Positions 57,308-64,000 of a stretch of DNA of 64,000 nucleotides are shown in pieces; position 1 is the first letter of the stretch; each line of letters opens with the position of its first letter. Source of the DNA: Agrobacterium vaccinii (lineage in GTDB: Bacteria; Pseudomonadota; Alphaproteobacteria; Rhizobiales; Rhizobiaceae); NCBI RefSeq assembly GCF_021310995.1, contig NZ_CP054150.1:744001-808000 (forward strand). Direction: 5' to 3'. Under the pieces are notes generated by a model. It was given only the letters and a program-made list of their open reading frames with translations. It was not told the origin of the DNA and did no database searches. The translations under genes were made by a program, and so were the position numbers.

Positions 57308-57638
57308 CGGTCACCATATTCCGAATATTGCTCGCTTTGGTTTAACATAATCTGCGGAAATACGCAGTGCTGTGTAGGATGAGGCTGGGTGGCGCGGCAG
57401 AGGAGGTAGATGTTTGAAACGCGTGATTTCTAGGCGCTAACCCACGCATTTGCGCTCCGTCCTTTCATGAACACCGTCTTCGGGCTGTTTTTCGCGGTCG
57501 TCATTGCGACGCACATCTTCATTTATTGATCTTACTTCGAATTTAATTTGGATATTGACCTTTGGTTGTATTTGTTGATTCCTTGGACATGTTCTTCAAT
57601 TTTGTTTGTGCGGCGTTTGGTTTTTATAAGGGTGGCTG
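57308..57638. other. Spacer with a possible leader peptide
   Basis: No full gene is supported. On the plus strand aggagg at 57401 precedes a tiny frame at 57410-57433 (M-F-E-T-R-D-F), and a 20-codon hydrophobic frame, beginning M-N-T-V-F-G-L-F-F, lies at 57467-57529 without a ribosome site. Neither is certain. Confidence 0.35.
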
Positions 57639-58040
57639 ATGGCCGAATATTCGGACCGTATCATTCGCGTGGCAACCATTTTCACCGCCACTGATTTTGC
57701 AGTGACCACATCTTATCTCGAAGCATATGGCATCGTCGTTGTGGCAAAGCCGGTTCACGTCATCAATAATTTCCAGCATTACACAAACGCCGTTGGTGGT
57801 GCCGGTGTTTTCGTGCCGGAAAGACAAGCGCAGGCGGCGGTCAATCTCCTGATTGAAGCGGACAGAGGGGAGACGGAAATGAAAGACGGTGAGCCAAAAC
57901 TCATGATGCCGAAGACTTTGTTCGACAGGGTGATGGAGCTGTTTCTCTACATCTATATCGGCGGAGGAGAGCCCGCGCCGCCCTATGCGAGCCGCCTCGT
58001 TCACGGGCAATGGCAGGCTCTGGGCAAAGAGGAAATTTAG
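57639..58040 (+). CDS. DUF2007-like small protein
   Basis: The 133-residue protein begins AEYSDRIIRVATIFTATDFA and has LEAYGIVVVAKPVHVINNFQ, GVFVPERQAQAAVNLLIEAD, then a C-terminal extension with IYIGGGEPAPPYASR. The front part resembles the putative signal-transducing DUF2007 fold, in which a small beta sheet compares a residue with a reference. Function is unknown. aagggtggctg precedes the ATG. The next gene starts two bases after the stop. Confidence 0.65.
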   Translation: MAEYSDRIIRVATIFTATDFAVTTSYLEAYGIVVVAKPVHVINNFQHYTNAVGGAGVFVPERQAQAAVNLLIEADRGETEMKDGEPKLMMPKTLFDRVMELFLYIYIGGGEPAPPYASRLVHGQWQALGKEEI

Positions 58041-58042
58041 CC

Positions 58043-58645
58043 GTGGACACCAAGGAGCGAGTTCTGGACATACGCTATGTTTGTATGCGGTCTGACTTCA
58101 TTGCGGTCACCCGAGCATTGATCCGCAGACCCTTCTGGCACACTGCGTTGACAGTCGTCTTGTCACTAATCATTGCTGGAAATCTTTTCGTCATGGCATG
58201 GTTTTGGCCGGTCAAGGAGGGGGTGCCGACATGGTATGCCGAACTCTATTTCCGTTACTGGCCCATCTGGTGTCTGCCGCTTTTATTGACCGTTTTCAGC
58301 GGTCATCTGGCCGGTCTGATGGCGGCGATGGTATTCAAAACAAGGGCGGCGGCCAATCAGGACATCGTCGTTACGCTGTCAAAGGATGGCGTCAGGGCTC
58401 GTTCTGCGGATATCAACAGTGACATTTCTTGGAGTGGTATCGTCAAGGCGGTACAAACCAGGACGCATCTCTTTCTGGCCTTGTCCAAACGCGAGGCGTT
58501 GATCCTGCCGCGCCGGGGTTTTGCGTCCGATGCCGATTATGCCGAGGGGGTACGCCTGCTTCGCGCGCATCTCAAACCCTCCGCCCCGTTCGTCAGGCAC
58601 GAAGGGTTGCGCATTATCGACGTGAAGACGGGCGATGTGAAATGA
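58043..58645 (+). CDS. YcxB-like membrane protein
   Basis: The 200-residue protein has two membrane helices (about 35-58 and 73-93, ALTVVLSLIIAGNLFVMAWF and IWCLPLLLTVFSGHLAGLMA) and a cytoplasmic domain (VVTLSKDGVRARSADINSDI, then ISWSGIVKAVQTRTHLFLAL and REALILPRRGFAS) resembling the C-terminal region of the YcxB family. Its start is a GTG with gaggaaat before it. It probably forms a unit with the preceding gene. Function is unknown. Confidence 0.7.
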   Translation: MDTKERVLDIRYVCMRSDFIAVTRALIRRPFWHTALTVVLSLIIAGNLFVMAWFWPVKEGVPTWYAELYFRYWPIWCLPLLLTVFSGHLAGLMAAMVFKTRAAANQDIVVTLSKDGVRARSADINSDISWSGIVKAVQTRTHLFLALSKREALILPRRGFASDADYAEGVRLLRAHLKPSAPFVRHEGLRIIDVKTGDVK

Positions 58646-58714
58646 AGTCTCAGCGTCTGCTGCTGGAATATTGGGCTAAACCCGCCCATATAGATGGAAA
58701 CAGGGAGAGTACCC

Positions 58715-60178
58715 GTGATCCATTTTGACAATTCCTATGCGCGCTTGCCAGAGCATTTTACCGCCGCTGCGTTGCCCACGCCGGTGGCGGCACCGATGTT
58801 GATTGCGTTCAACCGCCCGCTGGCTGACGAGCTGGGACTGGAGCTTGAAGGCGTCGATGAGGCGCGTTTGGCGGCGGTCTTTTCGGGCAATGTCGTGCCG
58901 CAGGGGGCGGAGCCGTTGGCCATGGCCTATGCGGGGCATCAGTTCGGCAATTTCGTGCCGCAGCTGGGGGATGGCCGGGCTATTCTGCTGGGCGAAGTTG
59001 TTGATATCAGTGGCAAACGGCGCGATATTCAGCTGAAGGGTGCCGGGCCGACGAAGTTTTCGAGGCGTGGTGACGGGCGGGCTGCGCTGGGGCCAGTTCT
59101 GCGGGAATATATCGTATCCGAGGCCATGCATGCGCTGGGCATCCCGGCCACACGGGCGCTGGCGGCAGTAGCGACGGGTGAGCGTGTGCAGCGCGAAACC
59201 GGCCTGCCGGGTGGCGTCGTGACGCGTGTGGCGGCGAGCCACATCAGGGTCGGGACGTTCCAGTTTTTCGCGGCGCGTGAGGACAACGAAGCGATAAAGG
59301 CGCTGGCTGATTATGTGATCGACCGGCACTACCCGGATGTCAAACAGGCGGAAAAGCCTTATTTTGCTTTGCTGCAAGCGATTGCGGAGCGGCAGCGGGT
59401 GCTGGTGTGTCGCTGGCTGATGGTGGGGTTCATCCATGGTGTGATGAATACCGACAATGTGGCTATATCCGGCGAGACGATCGATTTCGGGCCTTGCGCT
59501 TTTGTGGATGAATATAATCCTAACAAGGTATTCTCGTCCATCGATGCGCAGGGGCGCTATGCCTATAACAGCCAGCCGGGCATCGCCCAGTGGAACATTG
59601 CGCGGCTGGCGGAGTGCCTGTTGCTGTTGCTGGATGAGGATGCCGAAAAGGCCGTTGAACTAGCCAATGGCGTGCTGGCGGAATTTGCCAGTGATTTCCC
59701 CAGACGCTGGCTTTCCGGCATGCGCGAGAAGCTGGGATTGTCCACGCAGGACGATGCCGACGAGCAACTGGCGCAGGATTTGCTGGCGCTGATGCAGCGC
59801 AATGAGGTGGATTTTACGCTGACGTTCCGCAGGCTTTGCGATGCGGCGGATGGCAGCACGGAGGCGTTTCGCGGCATGTTTACCGATCTGGCAGGTGCGG
59901 ATGAGTGGCTGGCCCGTTGGCGACAGCGGACATGGCGGGAAAGTGCCACCGAGAGTGACCGGGCGCAGGCGATGCGGGCGGTGAACCCGGCGGTCATTCC
60001 GCGCAACCACCGCATCGAGGAAGTGATTGCGGCGGCGGTGGAAGATGGCGATTTTGAGCCGATTCATAAGATGCTGAAAGCGACGGCACGGCCCTATGAG
60101 GAGGTGCCGGAGTTTGCGGTTTATATGCAGGCGCCGATGGGGCACGAGCGGGTGTTTCGGACGTTTTGTGGGACATGA
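58715..60178 (+). CDS. selO: SelO/YdiU family protein adenylyltransferase
   Basis: The 487-residue protein is a SelO-type pseudokinase that transfers AMP to Ser/Thr/Tyr. QLGDGRAILLGEVVDISGKR is the nucleotide loop, RDIQLKGAGPTKFSRRGDGR the Lys/Arg region, VMNTDNVAISGETIDFGPCA the N-x-x-D-N and D-F-G metal motif, and PRNHRIEEVIAAAVEDGDFE the C-terminal signature. The C-terminus ends F-C-G-T, keeping the conserved redox Cys near the end. The start is the GTG at 58715 with gggagag before it; an ATG at 58694 is possible. The enzyme acts in oxidative-stress responses in other bacteria. Confidence 0.9.
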   Translation: MIHFDNSYARLPEHFTAAALPTPVAAPMLIAFNRPLADELGLELEGVDEARLAAVFSGNVVPQGAEPLAMAYAGHQFGNFVPQLGDGRAILLGEVVDISGKRRDIQLKGAGPTKFSRRGDGRAALGPVLREYIVSEAMHALGIPATRALAAVATGERVQRETGLPGGVVTRVAASHIRVGTFQFFAAREDNEAIKALADYVIDRHYPDVKQAEKPYFALLQAIAERQRVLVCRWLMVGFIHGVMNTDNVAISGETIDFGPCAFVDEYNPNKVFSSIDAQGRYAYNSQPGIAQWNIARLAECLLLLLDEDAEKAVELANGVLAEFASDFPRRWLSGMREKLGLSTQDDADEQLAQDLLALMQRNEVDFTLTFRRLCDAADGSTEAFRGMFTDLAGADEWLARWRQRTWRESATESDRAQAMRAVNPAVIPRNHRIEEVIAAAVEDGDFEPIHKMLKATARPYEEVPEFAVYMQAPMGHERVFRTFCGT

Positions 60179-60200
60179 GGATCGAGGATTGAGGGCGGTG

Positions 60201-60378
60201 GTTGGGGCTTACCCCCCTCTGTCCTGCCGGACATCTCCCCCACAAGGAGGGAGATTGGCTGGGCGTACGAACCCCGCTCTATCCGCAGCGTTTGAGGTGG
60301 GCGAGACCTCTCCGCGATTCGATCTCCCCACCTGTGGGGGGAGATGCCTGGCACGGCAGAGGGGGGTAAGCCCCACCC
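60201..60378. repeat. Dispersed palindromic repeat, family A, copy 3
   Basis: The outer arms gttggggcttacccccctct and gaggggggtaagccccacc enclose gacatctcccccac and gtggggggagatgcc. It sits between convergent selO and the lysine dehydrogenase gene and can serve as a two-way terminator. Confidence 0.85.
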
Positions 60379-60394
60379 GCTTCCGCCAGTTGAG

Positions 60395-61495
60395 TTACCC
60401 CACCTTCGCTAAACCCTCACGCGGCGCATAATACTGCCCGAACCGATTGGCCAGGAAATCCGCCAAGCCGATATCCTCCTGTTTCACAAAGCCTTTTTGC
60501 GGTAGCTTCCCCTGGCTGAGCAAATCCAGAACTGTCGTGATCCCTGCTGCGGTGGTGATCTGGATGGCGCTCATCATGCGGCCGGAGACGGGGCCGGCGT
60601 AGACTTTGTGGGCGTAGGTTTCCTGCATGAAGCGGCCGTTCTTGGTGCCGCAGACAGTGACGAAGACGATGACGACATCCTGCATGGTGGCGGGGAGGGC
60701 GTTTTCGAACAGGTCTTTCAGCACATCGCGCCGGTTGCGCAGGTTGAGGTCGTTGAGCAGCGCCTTCATGATGGAAACGTGGCCGGGGTAGCGGATGGTG
60801 CGGTAATTCATGGTGCGCACCTTGCCCTCCAGCGTGGAGGCCAGCGTGCCGAGGCCGCCTGAGGTGTTGAAGGCCTCGTATGTCATGCCATCGAGCGAGA
60901 ATTCCTCGCGTTCTTCCAGCGCGGGAACGGCTGTCAGGCGGCCCTCGACGATGGCTTCGCAGGGCTCGATATACTCGTTGATGAGGCCGTCCGTGCTCCA
61001 GGTGAGGTTATAATTCAAGGCGTTGGACGGATATTGCGGAAGCGCGCCGACGCGCATGCGCACGCTGTCCAACTTGTCGAAACGGGAGGCAAGATCGGCA
61101 GCGACGATGGAGATGAAGCCGGGCGCAAGGCCGCATTGCGGGATGAGGGCGCTTTCGGACGTTTCGGCCAGTTTCTTGACCTTGCGGGTGGATTCGACGT
61201 CTTCGGTAAGGTCGAGATAGTGCGTGCCGACGGCGACGGCGGCTTCGGCAATGCCAGCGGTGAGGTGGAACGGGGCGGCGGAGAGGACCGCGAATTTGTC
61301 CTTCAACAGCGCTTGCAGGCCAAGACGATCTGTGATGTCGACGATCTCGGTGTCGACGCGTTCATGGCTGGGAACGTTGGCGAGCTGGTCTGCGGAACGG
61401 TCCGCGACGGTGACGCGGTAATCGCCTGTGACGGCGAGCATCCATGCGATGGCTGAACCGATATTGCCCGCGCCGATGATGACGATGTGTTTCAT
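60395..61495 (-). CDS. Lysine 6-dehydrogenase-like saccharopine dehydrogenase family protein
   Basis: The 366-residue protein starts with a Rossmann loop (IVIIGAGNIGSAIAWMLA, G-A-G-x-x-G-x-x-x-A). Conserved stretches are FAVLSAAPFHLTAGIAEAAV, IPQCGLAPGFISIVAADLAS, NYNLTWSTDGLINEYIEPCE, EEFSLDGMTYEAFNTSGGLG and KVRTMNYRTIRYPGHVSIMK. I recall these as matching Agrobacterium lysine 6-dehydrogenase, which oxidises L-lysine to allysine; a saccharopine-forming enzyme is the alternative. The divergent Lrp regulator with palindromes near its start supports an amino-acid-responsive role. ATG at 61495. Confidence 0.85.
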   Translation of the reverse strand: MKHIVIIGAGNIGSAIAWMLAVTGDYRVTVADRSADQLANVPSHERVDTEIVDITDRLGLQALLKDKFAVLSAAPFHLTAGIAEAAVAVGTHYLDLTEDVESTRKVKKLAETSESALIPQCGLAPGFISIVAADLASRFDKLDSVRMRVGALPQYPSNALNYNLTWSTDGLINEYIEPCEAIVEGRLTAVPALEEREEFSLDGMTYEAFNTSGGLGTLASTLEGKVRTMNYRTIRYPGHVSIMKALLNDLNLRNRRDVLKDLFENALPATMQDVVIVFVTVCGTKNGRFMQETYAHKVYAGPVSGRMMSAIQITTAAGITTVLDLLSQGKLPQKGFVKQEDIGLADFLANRFGQYYAPREGLAKVG

Positions 61496-61559
61496 TCTTT
61501 CCCCTTCAGATTTTTGTTGAGGTAACAGAATGCCGCTTTTCGCAGACGATTCGTAGCTT

Positions 61560-61617
61560 CACAATGTGCGAAAGAGCGATTAGAATTGTGCAGATCGCCG
61601 GGAGGATTGTGCACAAT
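61560..61617. promoter_or_regulatory. Cluster of Lrp-type palindromes
   Basis: In the divergent spacer the 12-base palindrome attgtgcacaat (61606-61617) overlaps the Lrp start codon, cacaatgtg (61560-61568) is another, and gaattgtgcag (61583-61593) repeats the half-site. The shared core is TTGTGC. It probably serves the adjacent Lrp regulator in autoregulation and in control of the dehydrogenase. Confidence 0.55.
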
Positions 61618-62044
61618 GCTAAGCGAAAAAGATCGGGCGCTGCTGTCGCTGCTGGCAGACAATGCGCGCATGCCGGTGGCGGAACTGGCGCGGAAGCTTG
61701 GCCTTTCCCGCACCACGGTGCAGGCGCGTATCGAGCGGCTGGAGGCGGATGGGGTGATATCTGGTTACGGCATCAAGCTGTCCGACGCTTATTTGTCCGG
61801 GCTGGTGCGGGCGCATGTGCTGATTACGATTGCGCCCAAGGCACTCGCGGGTGTGACCGCTGCACTTGCCGCGATCAAAGAAGTCACGACGCTGCATTCG
61901 GTCAGCGGCAGCTTCGACCTGATTGCTATTCTCACCGCGCCTTCGATTGCCGATCTCGACCGATTGATCGATGGCATCGGGGCGCTGGATGGGGTGGAGC
62001 GGACGTTGTCTTCGGTGATTTTATCGACGCGGATTTCGCGGTAG
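61616..62044 (+). CDS. Lrp/AsnC family transcriptional regulator
   Basis: The 142-residue protein has an N-terminal helix-turn-helix (LLADNARMPVAELARKLGLS and RTTVQARIERLEADGVISGY) and a C-terminal RAM domain (about 70-140, VLITIAPKALAGVTAALAAI, then HSVSGSFDLIAILTAPSIAD) for effector binding. Divergent transcription from a lysine-dehydrogenase-like gene suggests it controls lysine catabolism, as Lrp-type regulators often act on the neighbour. The ATG at 61616 has gggagg ten bases before it. Confidence 0.9.
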   Translation: MLSEKDRALLSLLADNARMPVAELARKLGLSRTTVQARIERLEADGVISGYGIKLSDAYLSGLVRAHVLITIAPKALAGVTAALAAIKEVTTLHSVSGSFDLIAILTAPSIADLDRLIDGIGALDGVERTLSSVILSTRISR

Positions 62045-62049
62045 GTGGG

Positions 62050-62364
62050 CTACTCTTCGTAGTCGAAGTCATCGTCGATATCGATAGATGGTGGTTTCTG
62101 CTGCCCGTGTCGAACCTTCAAAATGGTGATTTCGTCTGGGCGAATCTCATAATCCACAAGATAGTTACCCATGACGACGCGGCGCACACCGGGTAGGGGA
62201 AGCTCTTCGGTTTCGTGACCAAGGCGCGGAAATTGCAGGAGGTTTTGCCTTAGTCTCGCAAGGTCGTCACGGAAGTGAGTGGCCGCCTGCGGGCTGCGTT
62301 TTCGCAGATAGGCCGCTTCCGACTTGATGTATTCCCGCGCCAGCGGAGAGACAACAAGCTTCAC
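62050..62364 (-). CDS. ParE/RelE-type toxin
   Basis: The 104-residue protein begins KLVVSPLAREYIKSEAAYLR, has RSPQAATHFRDDLARLRQNL and PRLGHETEELPLPGVRRVVM, and later NYLVDYEIRPDEITILKVRH. This is the compact RelE/ParE fold, and the conserved Y-x-I/E and R-H positions occur late. It may poison DNA gyrase (ParE) or cleave mRNA (RelE). A ten-residue acidic tail follows. It overlaps the antitoxin gene by four bases. Confidence 0.85.
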   Translation of the reverse strand: MKLVVSPLAREYIKSEAAYLRKRSPQAATHFRDDLARLRQNLLQFPRLGHETEELPLPGVRRVVMGNYLVDYEIRPDEITILKVRHGQQKPPSIDIDDDFDYEE

Positions 62365-62624
62365 GCCGCAGCGCCCTTTACGATATCATCGACTTCGGCA
62401 ATGACGTCATCCAGATCGAAGCTTTCGCCGTTCTCGATTTGCTGTCGGGCTTGGGCGATCTCTATGATTTCCCGGCCTTCTGCAGCGAGATATGTTTTCA
62501 AGGCGCGGACGAAAACCCAGCTGCGTGTTTTGTCGCAGGCTGCTGCAATCTGTTCGATTTCCGCCAAGATATCCTGGGGTAGGCGCATCGTGATGGGTTG
62601 CGATAGATTTCTTTGATCCGACAT
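62361..62624 (-). CDS. Ribbon-helix-helix antitoxin (ParD-like)
   Basis: The 87-residue protein has an N-terminal RHH DNA-binding region (QPITMRLPQDILAEIEQIAA and KTRSWVFVRALKTYLAAEGR) and a C-terminal helix (AQARQQIENGESFDLDDVIA) to clamp the toxin. gaggaaaa precedes the ATG at 62624. It is the first gene of the two-gene module and probably represses it. A dispersed-repeat fragment lies upstream (62697-62747). Confidence 0.87.
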   Translation of the reverse strand: MSDQRNLSQPITMRLPQDILAEIEQIAAACDKTRSWVFVRALKTYLAAEGREIIEIAQARQQIENGESFDLDDVIAEVDDIVKGAAA

Positions 62625-62696
62625 CGATTTTTCCTCGATTTGTAATACAAAGATAGCCGAGAATGTACTTTTCGTCAAAGGCATTTTCTCACCGCG

Positions 62697-62747
62697 CAGA
62701 CGCGTGGTGGCTGGACCCCGGCTCAAGGCCGGGGTGACGGAGGAGAG
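62697..62747. repeat. Dispersed repeat fragment
   Basis: It reads cgcagacgcgtggtggctgg, then accccggctcaaggccgggg and tgacgg. The left part resembles the gcgcagacgcg segment of family C, and the arms ccccggc/gccgggg form a hairpin. It lies between the antitoxin and the hydrolase gene. Confidence 0.55.
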
Positions 62748-62750
62748 GGC

Positions 62751-64000
62751 TCACACCGGGTCCGTGCTGCCCCGTTTCGCCTTGAAAAACATCTTCAGCC
62801 GCTGGATTTCGGCGGGTGTCCAGCCCTGTGGTTGGGTCACTTCCAGCCAGGCGTCGATATAGTGTTCGGGGGCGTAGACGTGGCCGTAGCCCATGGGGGC
62901 GGTGGTGGCGGCGGCGACGTCCAGGAGCAGTTGTAGTTCGGTGACGACTGGGAACCAGCGGAAGGAGGTGGACACGTCGCGGCCGCGGGGTTGTTTCATC
63001 CATTCCGGGCGGCGGTAGAGGGCGGCGGCCTCAAAAAAGGTGATGGGGTCGCTGGCATATTGCAGATAGACGATGCGCATCGGCCCCCAGGGCTTATCCG
63101 GCATGTGGGCGTTGGTGTACTGGTCCGCAAAGCGGATGACCGAGGAATCGCGGAATTTGGGCAGCCAATAGGGTGAGCCGGAGGCGCGGCCTGATGTGGC
63201 CATGCGCCATGTGGGGCTGGAGAAAGGTGGGCCGCTCCACAGTGCGCCCTGGAAGGGGTCTGCCAGCACATCGTAGAGATCGGACGATTTCTGGCTGTTC
63301 AGCGCGCCGAGGCTGAGGCCGTGGAGGTAGAGCTTGGGGCGGGTGTCCTTGGGCAGCGTCGTCCAGTAGCCGTAGATGGCTTCGAACAGGGCACGGGCGG
63401 TTTCCACGCCGTAATCCGGTTCGGTCAAAAGCGCGATCCAGCTGGAGAGGTAGGAATATTGCACGGCGACGGTGGCGACATCGCCATTGTGCAAATATTC
63501 AAGCGTATCAATAGCTTCCGGATCGATCCAGCCGGTGCCGGTTGGGGCGACGACGACAAGGGTATCGCGCTCGAAACCGCCGGTGCGTTTGAGTTCTTCG
63601 AGCGCCAGTTTGGCGCGGTCCGCCGGTGTTGCGCCGGCATTCAGACCGGCGTAAACGCGGATGGGTTCTATGGCGGGGCGGTTGGTGAAGGCGGAAATTT
63701 CGGCGCTGTGCGGCCCGGTGGCCACGAATTCGCGGCCGCGGCGTCCCAGCGATTCCCATGACATGAGCGAGGCTTCGCTGCCGGTTTTCATGGGGTCGGA
63801 GGGGCGCGGCACATCCGGTTCGATGAGGCTATCCACCTGTTTCAGCGATGAGTCCATGAACCGCAGGCCGACATCGACCACCAGCCCGTTGAGCAGGAGC
63901 ACAGCGATGACGGCGGCGGCGGCAATGCCGACGACATTGGCCAGCGGGCGCGGCAAAAACCGGCGGCTGCGCAGGGCGAACAGCCGCCGCACGATCTGAA
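62751..64000 (-). CDS. Membrane alpha/beta-hydrolase family protein, cut by the window edge
   Basis: The visible part is 416 residues and continues beyond base 64000, because no start is needed before the edge and the frame stays open. It has a membrane segment near its visible beginning (VVGIAAAAVIAVLLLNGLVV), then ERDTLVVVAPTGTGWIDPEA and KLYLHGLSLGALNSQKSSDL, the latter carrying a G-x-S-x-G nucleophile elbow (G-L-S-L-G). The late YLQYASDPITFF and GYGHVYAPEHYIDAWLEVTQ supply candidate Asp and His. The protein fits the family with an N-terminal membrane half followed by Abhydrolase_9, whose substrate is unknown. Confidence 0.8.
   Translation of the reverse strand, partial: QIVRRLFALRSRRFLPRPLANVVGIAAAAVIAVLLLNGLVVDVGLRFMDSSLKQVDSLIEPDVPRPSDPMKTGSEASLMSWESLGRRGREFVATGPHSAEISAFTNRPAIEPIRVYAGLNAGATPADRAKLALEELKRTGGFERDTLVVVAPTGTGWIDPEAIDTLEYLHNGDVATVAVQYSYLSSWIALLTEPDYGVETARALFEAIYGYWTTLPKDTRPKLYLHGLSLGALNSQKSSDLYDVLADPFQGALWSGPPFSSPTWRMATSGRASGSPYWLPKFRDSSVIRFADQYTNAHMPDKPWGPMRIVYLQYASDPITFFEAAALYRRPEWMKQPRGRDVSTSFRWFPVVTELQLLLDVAAATTAPMGYGHVYAPEHYIDAWLEVTQPQGWTPAEIQRLKMFFKAKRGSTDPV

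Overview
This is 64 kb of a GC-rich alphaproteobacterial chromosome, almost certainly from the family Rhizobiaceae and most like Agrobacterium or Rhizobium. The pointers are a choXWV choline transporter, a DmeR-DmeF nickel/cobalt efflux pair with its typical C-tract operator, a Ros/MucR zinc-finger regulator, a seven-gene Mrp/Pha antiporter operon, CtrA-type TTAA-N7-TTAA sites, an FNR-type box, a lysine 6-dehydrogenase-like gene with a divergent Lrp regulator, and several families of short palindromic repeats. I see no rRNA, tRNA, CRISPR, prophage or conjugation genes. Apart from one insertion sequence and two toxin-antitoxin modules the region looks like core chromosome.

Layout. 0.2-7 kb: cobalt uptake (cbtBA), a DJ-1-like protein, an acetyltransferase, a secreted hydrolase, a MerR regulator coupled to an uncharacterised gene, then dmeRF. 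7-12.6 kb: the minus-strand choline operon choX-choW-choV with a palindromic repeat between choX and choW, followed by an IS4-type element that split another repeat. 12.6-23.5 kb: oligopeptidase B, a DUF930 protein, a DapA-like aldolase, a polysaccharide deacetylase, an AI-2E-type membrane protein, a dioxygenase-like VOC protein, a universal stress protein with an FNR-type box, a hemolysin-III protein, an acetyltransferase, an FtrA-type regulator divergent from a rhodanese, and msrB. 23.6-29.6 kb: mnhABCDEFG. 30-38.5 kb: mucR/ros, a DnaA-domain-IV-like protein with a DUF6456 protein, sufE, and a cell-cycle-type histidine kinase coupled to a peptidoglycan-binding protein. 38.5-47 kb: a DUF1254/DUF1214-like pair, a PQQ-type sugar dehydrogenase lipoprotein with a small membrane protein, a low-GC pair (DCC protein plus saccharopine dehydrogenase/DUF4166), and a class A penicillin-binding protein. 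47-53.5 kb: a class D beta-lactamase homologue that lacks its catalytic residues, a secreted unknown, the copper set copA-cueR-copZ, and a MazEF-type module with a third gene. 53.6-64 kb: an MFS transporter, a GH32 fructosidase, SelO, lysine dehydrogenase and its Lrp regulator, a ParDE module, and a membrane alpha/beta hydrolase cut by the window edge.

Metal handling is the main theme: cobalt uptake, Ni/Co efflux, a MerR metal-type sensor, and copper efflux, regulator and chaperone, each with a recognisable operator or operon. The most unusual observations are a palindromic repeat inserted in frame into copA, a class D beta-lactamase with Ser-to-Ala and Lys-to-Thr changes in its active-site motifs, a three-gene MazEF operon under a perfect 24-bp palindrome, and CtrA boxes in front of two small genes of unknown function.
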